From NCBI GenBank assembly GCA_036365145.1, contig JAEOAD010000888.1:2707501-2771500 (forward strand): a DNA stretch of 64,000 nucleotides. Direction: 5' to 3'. The translations under genes were made by a program, and so were the position numbers. This document shows positions 54,999-64,000 of the stretch, piece after piece (the first letter of the stretch is position 1; each line of letters starts with the position of its first letter). Under the pieces are notes generated by a model that made no database searches, was not told the origin of the DNA, and saw nothing but the letters and a program-made list of their open reading frames with translations. Origin of the DNA: Orientallactaga sibirica (taxonomy: Eukaryota; Chordata; Mammalia; Rodentia; Dipodidae).

Positions 54999-55149
54999 TT
55001 CTTTTTTTCCCTGAGGTAGGGTTTAACTTTAGTCCAGTATGAACTAGAATTCATTCTGTAGTCCTAGGGTAGCCTTGAACTCAGGGTGATCCTCCTACCT
55101 CTGCCTCCCAAGTTCTGGGACTAAAGGCATATACCACCATTCCTGGCTA
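54999..55149 (-). mobile_element. B1 SINE in L1 5'UTR
   Basis: Antisense, diverged. Confidence 0.87.
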
Positions 55150-55234
55150 CTGGATTTGCCATTCCTAAATAAGCTATATTTTGGGCTTGTTGTTTGGTGC
55201 TTCCTAATTTATAGTACCTTTGTTTCCTCTTCTG

Positions 55235-55345
55235 TCATTTGTTGGGGAAGTGTCTCACTCGATCACAAACTGATTTTGGAACCCTCTACAGACCAGAAAT
55301 CTTAGCCTCCCAGTTGACAGGATTAAGGGTGTGCAGCAACACATA
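55235..55345 (-). mobile_element. Old B1-type remnant
   Basis: AAGTGTCTCACTCGATCAC ... AGGATTAAGGGTGTGCAGC. Confidence 0.4.
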
Positions 55346-56164
55346 TCCTTAGGGACTGTGACTTTGTTAGAGGATCTGTTTGTCATAATACCTATTCTTG
55401 CATAAATACTCTGTGCCGTTTTTCATTGAATGTGTACATTGTTCAGTTAAATTCTTAGAATTCGCCAGTATTTTGTTCCACTTAGCCTACTTGAATACTC
55501 TCATAGCAGGCAAACCAAACACCTAGGATCACTTTTGTGGTTACTCTGAGAGTCTTAAGAGCCATACCTAGCACCTTAAGCTCCTACCCTGAAGATATAT
55601 AACACCAAGTTGACTGATACATCTAATAATACTGCAGCTAATTGGAAAACCCAAGCATTAAATTAATCCAAGATGAAAAATCTCTACATTATAATACAAG
55701 AAACACAAAAAAAATGAAGACAATAGAAATCCACCAAAAAGTATTAATGCACCAGAAATTACCTCCAGTGAGACTGAATTAGAGGAAATGCCTGAGAAAG
55801 ATTTCAAAAGAATGATTATAAATATGTTCAAAGAACTCAAAGAGGAAATCAAAGGATTCAAAGAACACACAGGAAACCAATTTAATGAAATAAGGAGGTC
55901 AATAATAGACATAAATAAGGAAATAGAAAGAATAAAGAAAACCCAGTCAGAAATACTAGCAATAAAGGACAGTCAGTGAAATAAAAAAAAAAAAAAACTC
56001 TGTAGAAATGGATGAAGGAGAGAACAGAATATCTAAACTAGAAGACCAGGTGGCAGATCTAATATAGTCCAACAAAGAGAAAGACAAACTAATAGGAAGG
56101 TATGAATGGGAATTTCAAGATATTCAGGACACTATGAAAAGACCAAATATAAGAATTCAGGGAA

Positions 56165-56327
56165 GCCGGGCATGGTGGCGCACGCCTTTAATCCCAGCAC
56201 TTGGGAGGCAGAGGTAGGAGGATTGCCGTGAGTTCGAGGCCACCCTGAAACTACATAGTGAATTTCAGGTCAGCCTGAGCTAGAGTGAGACCCTACCTCG
56301 AACCCAAAAAAAAAAAAAAAAGAAAAA
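56165..56327 (+). mobile_element. B1 SINE inside L1 ORF1
   Basis: Near consensus; AAGAATTCA(G/A)GG flanks. Confidence 0.94.
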
Positions 56328-57372
56328 AAGAATTCAAGGTATAGTAGAAGGAAAAGAATTTCACTCCAAAGGCATAGTAGCTATTTTCAACAAAATCATA
56401 GAAGAAAAATTCCCCAAAACTGGGAAAGAAATGCCAATGCAGATACAGGAAGCCTTTAGAACACCAAACAGACAATACATAGAAAGAACCTCTCCTTGCC
56501 GTATTATAATTAAACTACCAAACATACAAACCAAAGAAAATATATTGAAAGCAGCTAGAGAGAAAAATCAAGTCTCCTACAAAGGCAAGCCCATCAGGAT
56601 AACAGCAGATTACTCAACACAAAATTTAAAAGCCAGAAGGGCTGAGAATGACATAATCCAAGTTCTGAAAGATAAAAACTGTCAACCAAGGTTACTTTAT
56701 CCTGCAAAGCTATCCATTCAATAGATGGAGATATAAGGACATTCCACAACAAAAGCAGGCTAAAGGAATATTTGAAGCTCTACAGAAAATACTTGCTGAA
56801 GAGAAAGCAAAGCACACATATAAGAAACCTGGAAGAAAGAAACCATACTCAAATACTAGTTAATACTGGAGAGCAAAGATAAAACTGGACAAAAAAAAAA
56901 AACAACAAAAAATGGCAAAAATAAATACACACCTTTCAATAATAACTCTTAATATCAACGGCTTCAATGCCCCAACCAAAAGACATAGGTTTTCAGACTG
57001 GATTGACAAGCAGGATCCTTCAATTTGTTGCCTCCAACATATGACCCAGCTATACCACTCCTAGGCATATATCCTAAGGACTCATCTCACTACCTTAGAG
57101 ATACTTGTTCAACCATGTTTATTGCCACTCTAGTCACAATAGCTATGAAATGGGACCAGCCTAGATGTCCCTCAACTGATGAGTGGATAATGAAAATGTG
57201 GCACATTTACACAATGGAGTTCTACTCAGCTGTAAAGAAAAATATAGTTATGAAATTTGCAGGAAAGTGGATGGATCTGGAAAGGATTATATTTAGTCAG
57301 GTAACCCAGGCACAAAAAGTCAAACGTCACATGTTCTCTCTCATATGTGGATCCTAGCTATAAATGATTGGA

Positions 57373-57524
57373 CTTTTTTCTTTTTCAAGGTAGGGTCTCA
57401 CTCTAGTCCAGGCTGACCTGGAATTCACTATGTAGTCTCAGGCTGGCCTCGAACTCATGGCCACCCTCCTACCTCTGCCTCCCAAGTGCTGGGATTAAAG
57501 GCATGCCCCACCACACCTGGCTCA
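57373..57524 (-). mobile_element. B1 SINE inside L1 3' region
   Basis: Antisense; AAATGATTGGACTT(T/C)TT on both sides. Confidence 0.93.
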
Positions 57525-58887
57525 AATGATTGGACTTCTTTATGAGCAGGAATAAAACTTAGTAGCAGAGGCCAGGAAGCTAGAAAGTGGACATAAAGGG
57601 AATAGAAAGGAGGGAGGGGGGAATTAATAGGATGGTATTGTATATATGTAAGTAGAACAGGTTAATGGGAGTGAAAAGGCCTAAGTGAGGCCAGGGGAAG
57701 AGACTGAGTAAAGGAAAGGTGGAGGGAGGACTAATCAAAATCTAAGAGGATATAAATAAATCATATGGAAACCTTTTCTGGACAATGGAACACTCAGAAG
57801 CCATAGATTGTTAATAGAAAATTTTCAGTGCCAGGAATGGGACACCTTCCAGTGAGTTGTTGGCCAGGGAGGTCCCTGATACCCCCAAAACATTACAGGC
57901 CATTGCTGAGGCCCTTGGTTTCCCACCAGGAATAGATGGTAAGGCCCTATTGCTGAAAACTCCACATACTTGGGCTGCAAGGTCACTGAGAAATCCTGCT
58001 GGAGCTGAGCTGAAAGCCTCCTCCATGTGGACCAGCTGACAGAAAGCTGGACAAAGCTATGCTGCATGCAGTTCAATGGGAAAGAGAGAGAAAACACCAG
58101 TGAAGATACTCAACAGTGGACATTGTAAGCCTTAAATTTGGCCAGCCAGGCCAAATGAGCCAACGGGTGCAATAGTGGCATGTCTGTTATGGAGGAACCA
58201 AACGCTCTCTAATTGGACTGGAGACTCGCTCCATGGGAGGGAAGACATCCCTGATACCGAAAACCTACCACAGAGGAAGGAAGTCACGAGCCCTAGGGGT
58301 ATAACATCTGCTGGTGTCTGGCTAAATGTATATACTGTGCTCACCAAACTGCCCAGTAAGCATTTCTCTTAATGTTCATACCCATATATTAATGCTACTC
58401 TCACTTTTGGTTAGAGAAGCTTCTCTTTTCAGTTGGTGGTGACCTTGGGATGACTCAGAAGGCACCATGGTGCTGAGAAGAAGGGACAGAGGAGTGCTCT
58501 GCACTGAAACATCTCTAACACACCTTCCAAGGTTCAGGGTCCATTGTGGAAGAGGGGGCAGAAAGATGTAAGAGCCAAAGGAAGAGTAGGACTCCTTACA
58601 ACATGCTCCTTCAGACACAAAATGTCCTGGATATCCATTCCTCACAGTGCCTGAAACTACCTACAGAAGACCATCATAACAGGAGGAAAACATCAAGACA
58701 TCAAACTGAAAAGAGAGACTGATTGAGAGGGGGAGGGGATATGATGGAGAGTGGAGTTTCAAAGGGGAGAGGGAGGGAATTACCATGGGATATTGTCTAC
58801 AATTATGGAAGTTGTCAATTAAAAAATTAAAATTAAAAAAATAAAACAATTCCAAAAAAAAAGTAAATAAAAGAAAAGAAAGAAAGA

Positions 58888-59032
58888 GGGCTGGAGAGAT
58901 GGCTTAGCAGTTAAGGCATTTGCTTGTGAAGCCAAAGGACCCAGGTTTGATTCCCGGGCCCATGTAAGCCAGATGCACAAGGGGCACATGCGTCTGGAGT
59001 TCATTTGCAGTGACTACAAGCCCTGGTAGTCC

Positions 59033-59080
<48 letters not shown>

Positions 59081-59110
59081 GCTTGAAATAAATAAATGAA
59101 GAAGAATAAA
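58888..59110 (+). mobile_element. Dip-like tRNA SINE with (TC)n
   Basis: Sense; 40 bases of CT repeat before the tail. Confidence 0.92.
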
Positions 59111-59267
59111 GAATAAATAAAGAAAGAAATATTTCGTGTTGGCCTTACCAACATTCCTAAACCTGATTTAGGTTTCTCTTGAAAAGACCAAACTGAGAAA
59201 ACAATATGTTCCATGAGTATAGCCTCAACCCTTTGAGCCGTGACAAGTACTTAGAGTGAACATCAAC
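59111..59267. other. Short unassigned stretch
   Basis: Nothing recognised. Confidence 0.3.
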
Positions 59268-59300
59268 CAGCTAAAAGTGAGACCCTACATCAAAAAAAAA
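59268..59300 (+). mobile_element. B1 SINE 3' fragment
   Basis: AAAGTGAGACCCTACATC then poly(A). Confidence 0.6.
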
Positions 59301-59481
59301 AATTATTTATTTATTTGACAGAGAGAGAGAATGGGCACTCCAGGGCCTCCAGCCACTGCAAACAAACTCCAGATGCATGCAACCCCTTGTGCATCTGGCT
59401 TATGTGGGTCCTGGAGAATCAATCTGGGATCATTTGGCTTTGCAGGCAAACACCTTAACCACTAGGCCATCTCTCCAGCCC
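59301..59481 (-). mobile_element. Dip-like tRNA SINE
   Basis: Antisense, complete. Confidence 0.92.
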
Positions 59482-59662
59482 TAGTTTGTATTTAGTTATG
59501 AGAGAGAGAGAAGGGGGGTGTGCCAGGGCTCTGAGCCACTTCAAACTCCAGATGCATTTGCCACTATGTGCATCTGGCTTATGTGGGTACTGGGGAATTG
59601 AACTGGCATCCTTGGGTTTTTGAAGGCAAGAGTCTTCACTGCTAAGCCATCTCTCCAGCCCT
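59482..59662 (-). mobile_element. Dip-like tRNA SINE
   Basis: Antisense, short tail. Confidence 0.9.
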
Positions 59663-59740
59663 CTGTTACTTTTAGGACTATGTGTGACAGAGAAAAGCAG
59701 CTCACCTCATGGCAGTCAGGAAGCAGAGAGCAAAAGGGCC

Positions 59741-60128
59741 TGTGGTAGTTTAAACTAATGGCCCCCAATATATTCAGGATTTTATTACAGTTTGTAATTT
59801 AGATCTGCAACCACCTGGGTGGAGATGTCACTGGGCGGATTTTAGGGTCCAGCCCTAAGGTGTGGTGGAGGATTTGAAATTCCAGTCTAAAGATGTGCAA
59901 AGTGTCCGAGTTCCACCTGGAGTTCCTAAGTGTACTTGTGTGTGGTGTGGCTTTGGGGGTTTTGGATTGGGACTTCTTTCTCTCTCTGCTTGGTCCCGTG
60001 AGAGAGGGCCAGCTTCTTCTGCCTTTATAGAACTTCCCCTGGATCTGTAAGCTTCAATAAATATCCCTTCTTCTCTAACTGTGCCTGGTTTGGAAGTTCA
60101 TCTCAGCCACCTGAAGCTGCCTACTACA
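59741..60128 (+). mobile_element. MaLR (MT-like) LTR inside an older LTR
   Basis: TGTGGTAGTTTAAACTAATG ... GCTGCCTACTACA; sister of the solo LTR at 26.5 kb without its SINEs. Confidence 0.82.
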
Positions 60129-60298
60129 GAAATCCAAAACAAGACCTTGCTCTCAAAGACACACTCTCAGGGACCTACTTTCTCCAAAAGGCCCCACCTC
60201 CTAATAGCCCATTCAGCTATGAGCTCATTCATGAATTCATCCATTGGAGATGTGAGTGCTTTCATGAGCCAAATACTACTCAAGTGCCCCACAACTGG

Positions 60299-60512
60299 TG
60301 CTGGAGAGATGGCTTAGCAGTTAAGGCGCTTGCATGCAAAGCCTAAGGACCCAGGTTCGATTCCCCACTATCCATGTAAAGCCAGATGCAGAAGGTGGCA
60401 CTTGCATCTGGAGTTCATTTGCAGTGGCTGGAGGCCCTTGCATTCGCTCTGCTCTCTCTCTCTCTCTCTCTCTCTCTCTGCTTCTTCCTCTCTGTAATAA
60501 ATAAATTTAAAA
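60299..60512 (+). mobile_element. Dip-like tRNA SINE
   Basis: Sense, complete, (TC)n near 60452. Confidence 0.92.
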
Positions 60513-60527
60513 AAACAAGAAGAACCT

Positions 60528-60748
60528 AGACTGGAGAGACTGCTTAGCAATTAAGACACTTACCTGCAAAGCCAAAGGACCCAGATTTGATTCCCCAGGA
60601 CCCATGTTAGCCAGATATAAAAGGTGGCACATGACACATGCGTCTGGAGTTGGTTTGCAGGGGTAGAGGTCCCGGCATACCCATTCTCTTTCTCTCTCTG
60701 CTTCTCTCTCTCTCTCTCAAATAAATAAATAAATAAAATTTTTTAAAA
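60528..60748 (+). mobile_element. Dip-like tRNA SINE
   Basis: Sense; AGAACC(T/A)A flanks. Confidence 0.92.
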
Positions 60749-60811
60749 AAAGAACCAACAACTGGGTTTCAACACACAAGGTTTGGGGGACATTTCATAC
60801 CCAAACCACAG

Positions 60812-61253
60812 TAGCTAGTGAGCTTCATATTCCTATGGCCAGTACTGCTGAGCGCTTTCCCTAGAAGATGCTTCTGAGACTCAAACAGCAGATATGACCT
60901 TGACATTCCTCTACTTTTCTACCCACTCTCACTGGTGTGATCAAATGACATCACCAACACCAGCAGGGGCTCTTATCAAGGAGCCATGCAAATTATCACA
61001 TTTCGTCTATATTTGTAAATGTCTCCATCAACATTCAAATGTGTAAATGTCCCACTGTGACACTCAGAAGCTAATATGATAAAATGCTCTCATTCCTCTA
61101 GCAGAAAATCGAGTCTTATTATGCTAGCCTTCAAGGTTTCTGCTCATCTGCCCCTTGTGTTCTCTATCTAACTCATTTGTCATCATCCCTTCATTTCAGG
61201 AGCATTCACTGTCTCCCACTGGTTTGTTTTAGGATGTGTTGTTGGTTCATTTT
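60812..61253. other. Unassigned single-copy stretch (part may be old L2)
   Basis: About 440 bases; 61090-61210 has the pyrimidine-rich CATCTGCCCC pattern of ancient L2-type repeats, but this is weak. No exon seen. Confidence 0.35.
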
Positions 61254-61466
61254 TTAATTTTTAATTTTATCTTTTGAAGTATTTTATTTATTTGTAAGGG
61301 TGGGGAGGGAGAATGGGTGCACCAGGGCCTCTAGCCACTGCAAATGAACTCCAGATGCATGCAACATCTTGTACATCTGGCTTTATGTGGAATCTGGGGA
61401 ATCACAACTGGGTTGTCAGGCATTGCAGGCAAGTGCCTTAACCACTGATCTGTCTCTCTAGACCCT
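61254..61466 (-). mobile_element. Dip-like tRNA SINE
   Basis: Antisense, complete. Confidence 0.9.
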
Positions 61467-61481
61467 ATGGTTTTATTGATT

Positions 61482-61636
61482 TTTTATTTTTATTTTTTTT
61501 GAGGTAGGGTTTCACTCTAGCCCAGGCTGACCTGAATTCACTATGTAGTCTCAGGGTGGTCTCAAACTCTCAGGGATCCCCCTACCTCGGCCTCCCAAGT
61601 GCTGGGATTAAAGGCGTGCGCCACCACACCCAGCTC
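61482..61636 (-). mobile_element. B1 SINE
   Basis: Antisense, near consensus. Confidence 0.93.
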
Positions 61637-61639
61637 TTA

Positions 61640-61854
61640 CATTTTTAAAAATGTATTTACTTTATTTGAAAGAGGGAGAGATAGAGGGGGAGAGAGAGAG
61701 AGAATGGGCACATGAAGGCCTCCAGCAGCTGCAAATGAACTCCAGACACCTGTACCACCTTGTGCATCTGGCTTACATGGGTCCTGGAGAATTGAACCTG
61801 AGTCCTTTGGCTTTGCAGGCAAATGCCTTTATTGCTAAGCCATCTCTCTAGCCT
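61640..61854 (-). mobile_element. Dip-like tRNA SINE
   Basis: Antisense, complete. Confidence 0.92.
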
Positions 61855-62104
61855 GACCTTGAACTTTTGAAGTTTCTCTTCTCTTCCTTGTTTCCTATCC
61901 AAAGCTAGGCCATCTCTCCAACCAGGGTAGGGGCAATTTTTAAAGTCAGATAGTAGGTTTAAATGTGGTAAATTATTTACTGGAACAAAGGAAGGAGAAT
62001 CTTGAGCTAGTGTTGGAAAAATAAGTTAATAGATTTTCTTTCAGAAGCCCAAAAGACACAGAAATGTGTCACCAGCTAGTCTCTGGTTAAGAGTTTTAAG
62101 CCAA
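61855..62104. other. Unassigned stretch
   Basis: No recognised repeat or exon. Confidence 0.35.
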
Positions 62105-62259
62105 GCCAGGCTTGGTGGCACATGCCTTTAATCTCAACACCTGGGAGGCAGAGGTAGGAGGATTGCCATGAGTTCAAAGCCACCCTGAGACTACACGGTG
62201 AATCCCAGGTCAGCCTGGGCTAGTGCAAGACCCTACCTCGAAAAAAAAAAAAAAAAGTG
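62105..62259 (+). mobile_element. B1 SINE
   Basis: Sense with a 16-base poly(A). Confidence 0.93.
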
Positions 62260-62275
62260 TTAAATCAAAGAGGTA

Positions 62276-62513
62276 GTGTAAGAGCCAAAGGAAGGGGAGG
62301 ACTGGTAACAACGCTGTCATCCAGACACAAGTGACCTTGATATTTATGACTTCACAGTGGCTGATGCTACCTATATAAGACCTGCATAATAAGAGGGGGG
62401 AAATGATCGTAGAAGAAGTGGAAGGGAGTTGGGAAGTGGAGAAAAGGAGGGTTATGAGGGGATTATGGTCATGGTATGTTATCTGTATTAATAGAAGTTG
62501 CTAATAACTAGTT
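62276..62513 (+). mobile_element. LINE-1 3' end fragment, diverged
   Basis: GTAAGAGCCAAAGGAAGGGG ... ATAGAAGTTGCTAATAA. Confidence 0.75.
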
Positions 62514-62514
62514 T

Positions 62515-62716
62515 TTTTTAAGTATTTTTATTTATTTATTTGCAAGCACAGAGAGGAGAGAGAAAGAATTGGCACACCAGGACCTCCAACCACTGCAGAG
62601 TCCAGATGCATGTGCCACTTTGTGCATCTGGTTTTATGTGGGCACTGAGAAATCAAACCCAGGTCATTAGGTTTTGCAGGCAAGTGCCTTAACCACTGTG
62701 CAATCTCTCCAGCCCA
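62515..62716 (-). mobile_element. Dip-like tRNA SINE
   Basis: Antisense, complete. Confidence 0.92.
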
Positions 62717-62737
62717 GTTATTTTTTAAAGAGTTTTA

Positions 62738-62893
62738 AGCCAGGCATGGTGGCGCACACCTTTAATCCCAGCACTAGGGAAGCAGAGGTAGGAGGATCAC
62801 TGTGAGCTGGAGGCCACCCTGAGACTACATAGTGAATTCCAGGTCAGCCTGGGCTAGAATGAGACCCTACCTCAAAAAACAAAAAAAAAAGGG
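62738..62893 (+). mobile_element. B1 SINE
   Basis: AAGAGTTTTAAGCC precedes it and also the B1 at 62105, so the intervening L1/SINE block arrived between two similar targets or a local duplication occurred. Confidence 0.92.
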
Positions 62894-63030
62894 AAGAAGA
62901 AGGATACCATAGGAAATGAATTTCCAGAAAGTACCCAAAATAGTCAATGAAAAAACCAAAAACTTCAGGATACAGTAGACAGGGTTCCAGAGAGTACCAT
63001 GAACTAGAATGAAGTAGATTTTTTTTTGTT

Positions 63031-63272
63031 CTTTTTTTTTCTTAATATTTTATTAATTAATTTATTTATTTGAGAGAAAAAAAAGAGGCAGAGAGAGAGA
63101 GAGAGAGACAGAGACAGAGAGGGTGTGCCAGAGCCTCTAGCCACTGCAAATGAACTCACTCCAGATGCATGTGCCCTTTGTGCATCTGGCTTATGTGGAT
63201 CCTGTAGAGTTGAACTGGGGTCCTTTGGCTTTGCAGGCAAACACTTTAACCACTAAGCCATCTCTCCAGCCC
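63031..63272 (-). mobile_element. Dip-like tRNA SINE
   Basis: Antisense with a (GA)n run. Confidence 0.92.
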
Positions 63273-63348
63273 TTTTTTTTTTTTTTTGAGACAAGGTCTC
63301 ATGTAGCCCAGGCAAGCTTCAAACTACATAGCCAAGGATGACCTGTAT
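63273..63348 (-). mobile_element. B1 SINE, truncated
   Basis: Poly(T) and GAGACAAGGTCTCATG only; the rest is lost at the LTR border. Confidence 0.65.
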
Positions 63349-63860
63349 GGTGGTTTGAATTATGTGTCCCCTATAAACTCATGTGTTCTGAATGCTTGGT
63401 TCCCAAGTGGTGGCAATTTTGGAGGTGGAACCTTGCTGGAGGAGGTGTGTTGTTCAGGTGTGGGCTTAGGGATGTTATAGCCAGCTCCTCTTTGCCAGAA
63501 CTGGGTTCATGTCCTGCTACTATTGTCCACCTGATGCTGGCAAGGAGTTGAGGTCCACCCTCTGCTCTACCATCTTTCCCCTGCCATCATGAAGCTTCCC
63601 CTTCAGACTATAAGCCAAAATAAATCTTTTCCTCCCATCAGCTGCTTTTGGTTGGGTGGGTTTTTTTTTTTATTTATTTTTTAGTGGTAGGGTCTCACTC
63701 TCACTCAGGCTGACCTGGAATTCACTATGTAGTCTCAGAGTATCCTCAAACTCATGATGATCCTCCTATCTCTGCCTCTCGAATGCTGGGATTAAAGGTG
63801 TGCACCACCACACTTGGCCTGGTCAGGTGTTTTGTCCCAGCAACAAGAAAGTAACTACCT
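63346..63860 (+). mobile_element. MaLR (MT-like) LTR with B1 inside
   Basis: TATGGTGGTTTGAATTATG ... CCAGCAACAAGAAAGTAACTA; same type as the 46.7 kb LTR. Confidence 0.8.
63660..63819 (-). mobile_element. B1 SINE inside LTR
   Basis: Antisense, complete. Confidence 0.92.
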
Positions 63861-64000
63861 CCCTGTAGACCAGCCAACTGAAAGCTGGAAAAAAGCTGCA
63901 CTGCATGCAGCCCTATGGGAGACAGAAGTCATCAACAGCGACAACACCAGACACTGAAAATTTAAGTTTGGCCATACAGGCCCAATGACTGAACGGGTGC
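63861..64000 (+). mobile_element. LINE-1 3'UTR start, cut by window end
   Basis: GACCAGCCAACTGAAAGCTG ... TGAACGGGTGC matches 58025-58167 of the L1 above. Confidence 0.8.

Larger units (their letters stand above)
54764..58850 (+). mobile_element. LINE-1, near full-length but internally deleted
   Basis: The 5'UTR begins near GGTTCAGATGGTGGCGTAGG. ORF1-like protein lies at 55788-55979 (coiled-coil part, MFKELKEEIKGFKEHTG) and 56380-56720 (C-terminal domain, TSPCRIIIKLPN, LKAAREKNQVSYKGKPIRI), interrupted by stops and a B1 at 56165. ORF2 begins near 56910 (TLNINGFNAPTKRHRF, reaching DKQDPSICCLQ) and jumps at about 57034 to its very C-terminus (YDPAIPLLGIYPKDSS ... FSLICGS, 57046-57357). Endonuclease and reverse transcriptase are therefore missing. 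A 3'UTR of about 1.3 kb with (A/T)-rich end closes the element. It is not autonomous. Confidence 0.8.
59663..60811 (-). mobile_element. MaLR LTR, antisense, broken into three
   Basis: Pieces 59663-59740, 60129-60298 and 60749-60811 read in order as an antisense MT-like LTR (CACCTCATGGCAGTCAGGAA, GGCCCCACCTCCTAATAGCC, TTCATACCCAAACCACA). Confidence 0.6.

Overview
The window is nuclear DNA from a rodent. Its interspersed repeats are B1 SINEs carrying the internal duplication typical of mouse-like rodents, a very abundant tRNA-derived SINE of the B2 superfamily, B4/ID-type SINEs, MT-like MaLR LTRs and rodent-type LINE-1 3' ends. The dominant tRNA-derived SINE (GGGCTGGAGAGATGGCTTAGCGG head, AAATAAATAAA tail) is not mouse B2 or B3. 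It fits best the Dip family of jerboas and relatives, so a dipodoid rodent such as Jaculus is my best guess (inference; no database was available).

One real protein-coding gene is present: CORO1A (coronin-1A), on the minus strand. It has a non-coding first exon at about 15.31-15.41 kb in a CpG-rich promoter, ten coding exons between 13,868 and 10,397, and a short 3'UTR with AATAAA at 10,310-10,305. All ten introns are GT-AG and the exon lengths sum to 1,389 nt, i.e. 462 residues, one more than human. Coronin-1A is the haematopoietic coronin, which binds F-actin and Arp2/3 at the cell cortex.

Layout: 0-10.2 kb is downstream flank made almost entirely of SINEs, with one antisense MaLR LTR and one L1 3' end. 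10.3-16.2 kb is CORO1A and its promoter. 16.2-46 kb is intergenic repeat mass with two antisense MaLR proviral remnants, a solo LTR, old antisense L1, large microsatellites and a processed UNG pseudogene. 46.7-50.6 kb is a sense MaLR provirus containing two SINEs, a B1 and an L1 that was itself partly tandem-duplicated. 50.65-52.4 kb is an old class I ERV remnant (LTR end, His-type primer site, gag-like stretch). 54.65-58.85 kb is an internally deleted LINE-1. 59-64 kb is more SINEs, nested MaLR LTRs and the start of another L1 3' end at the window edge.

I see no second gene, no tRNA/rRNA gene and no CRISPR array. The most interesting non-genic signal is a long subfamily of the tRNA-derived SINE carrying a CTCF-like core (CCACAAGGGGGCGC), retained to varying degree in several copies on both strands upstream of CORO1A. 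Repeat boundaries below were read by eye and are good to roughly 5-20 bases; CORO1A exon boundaries are exact as far as splice consensus and frame allow.
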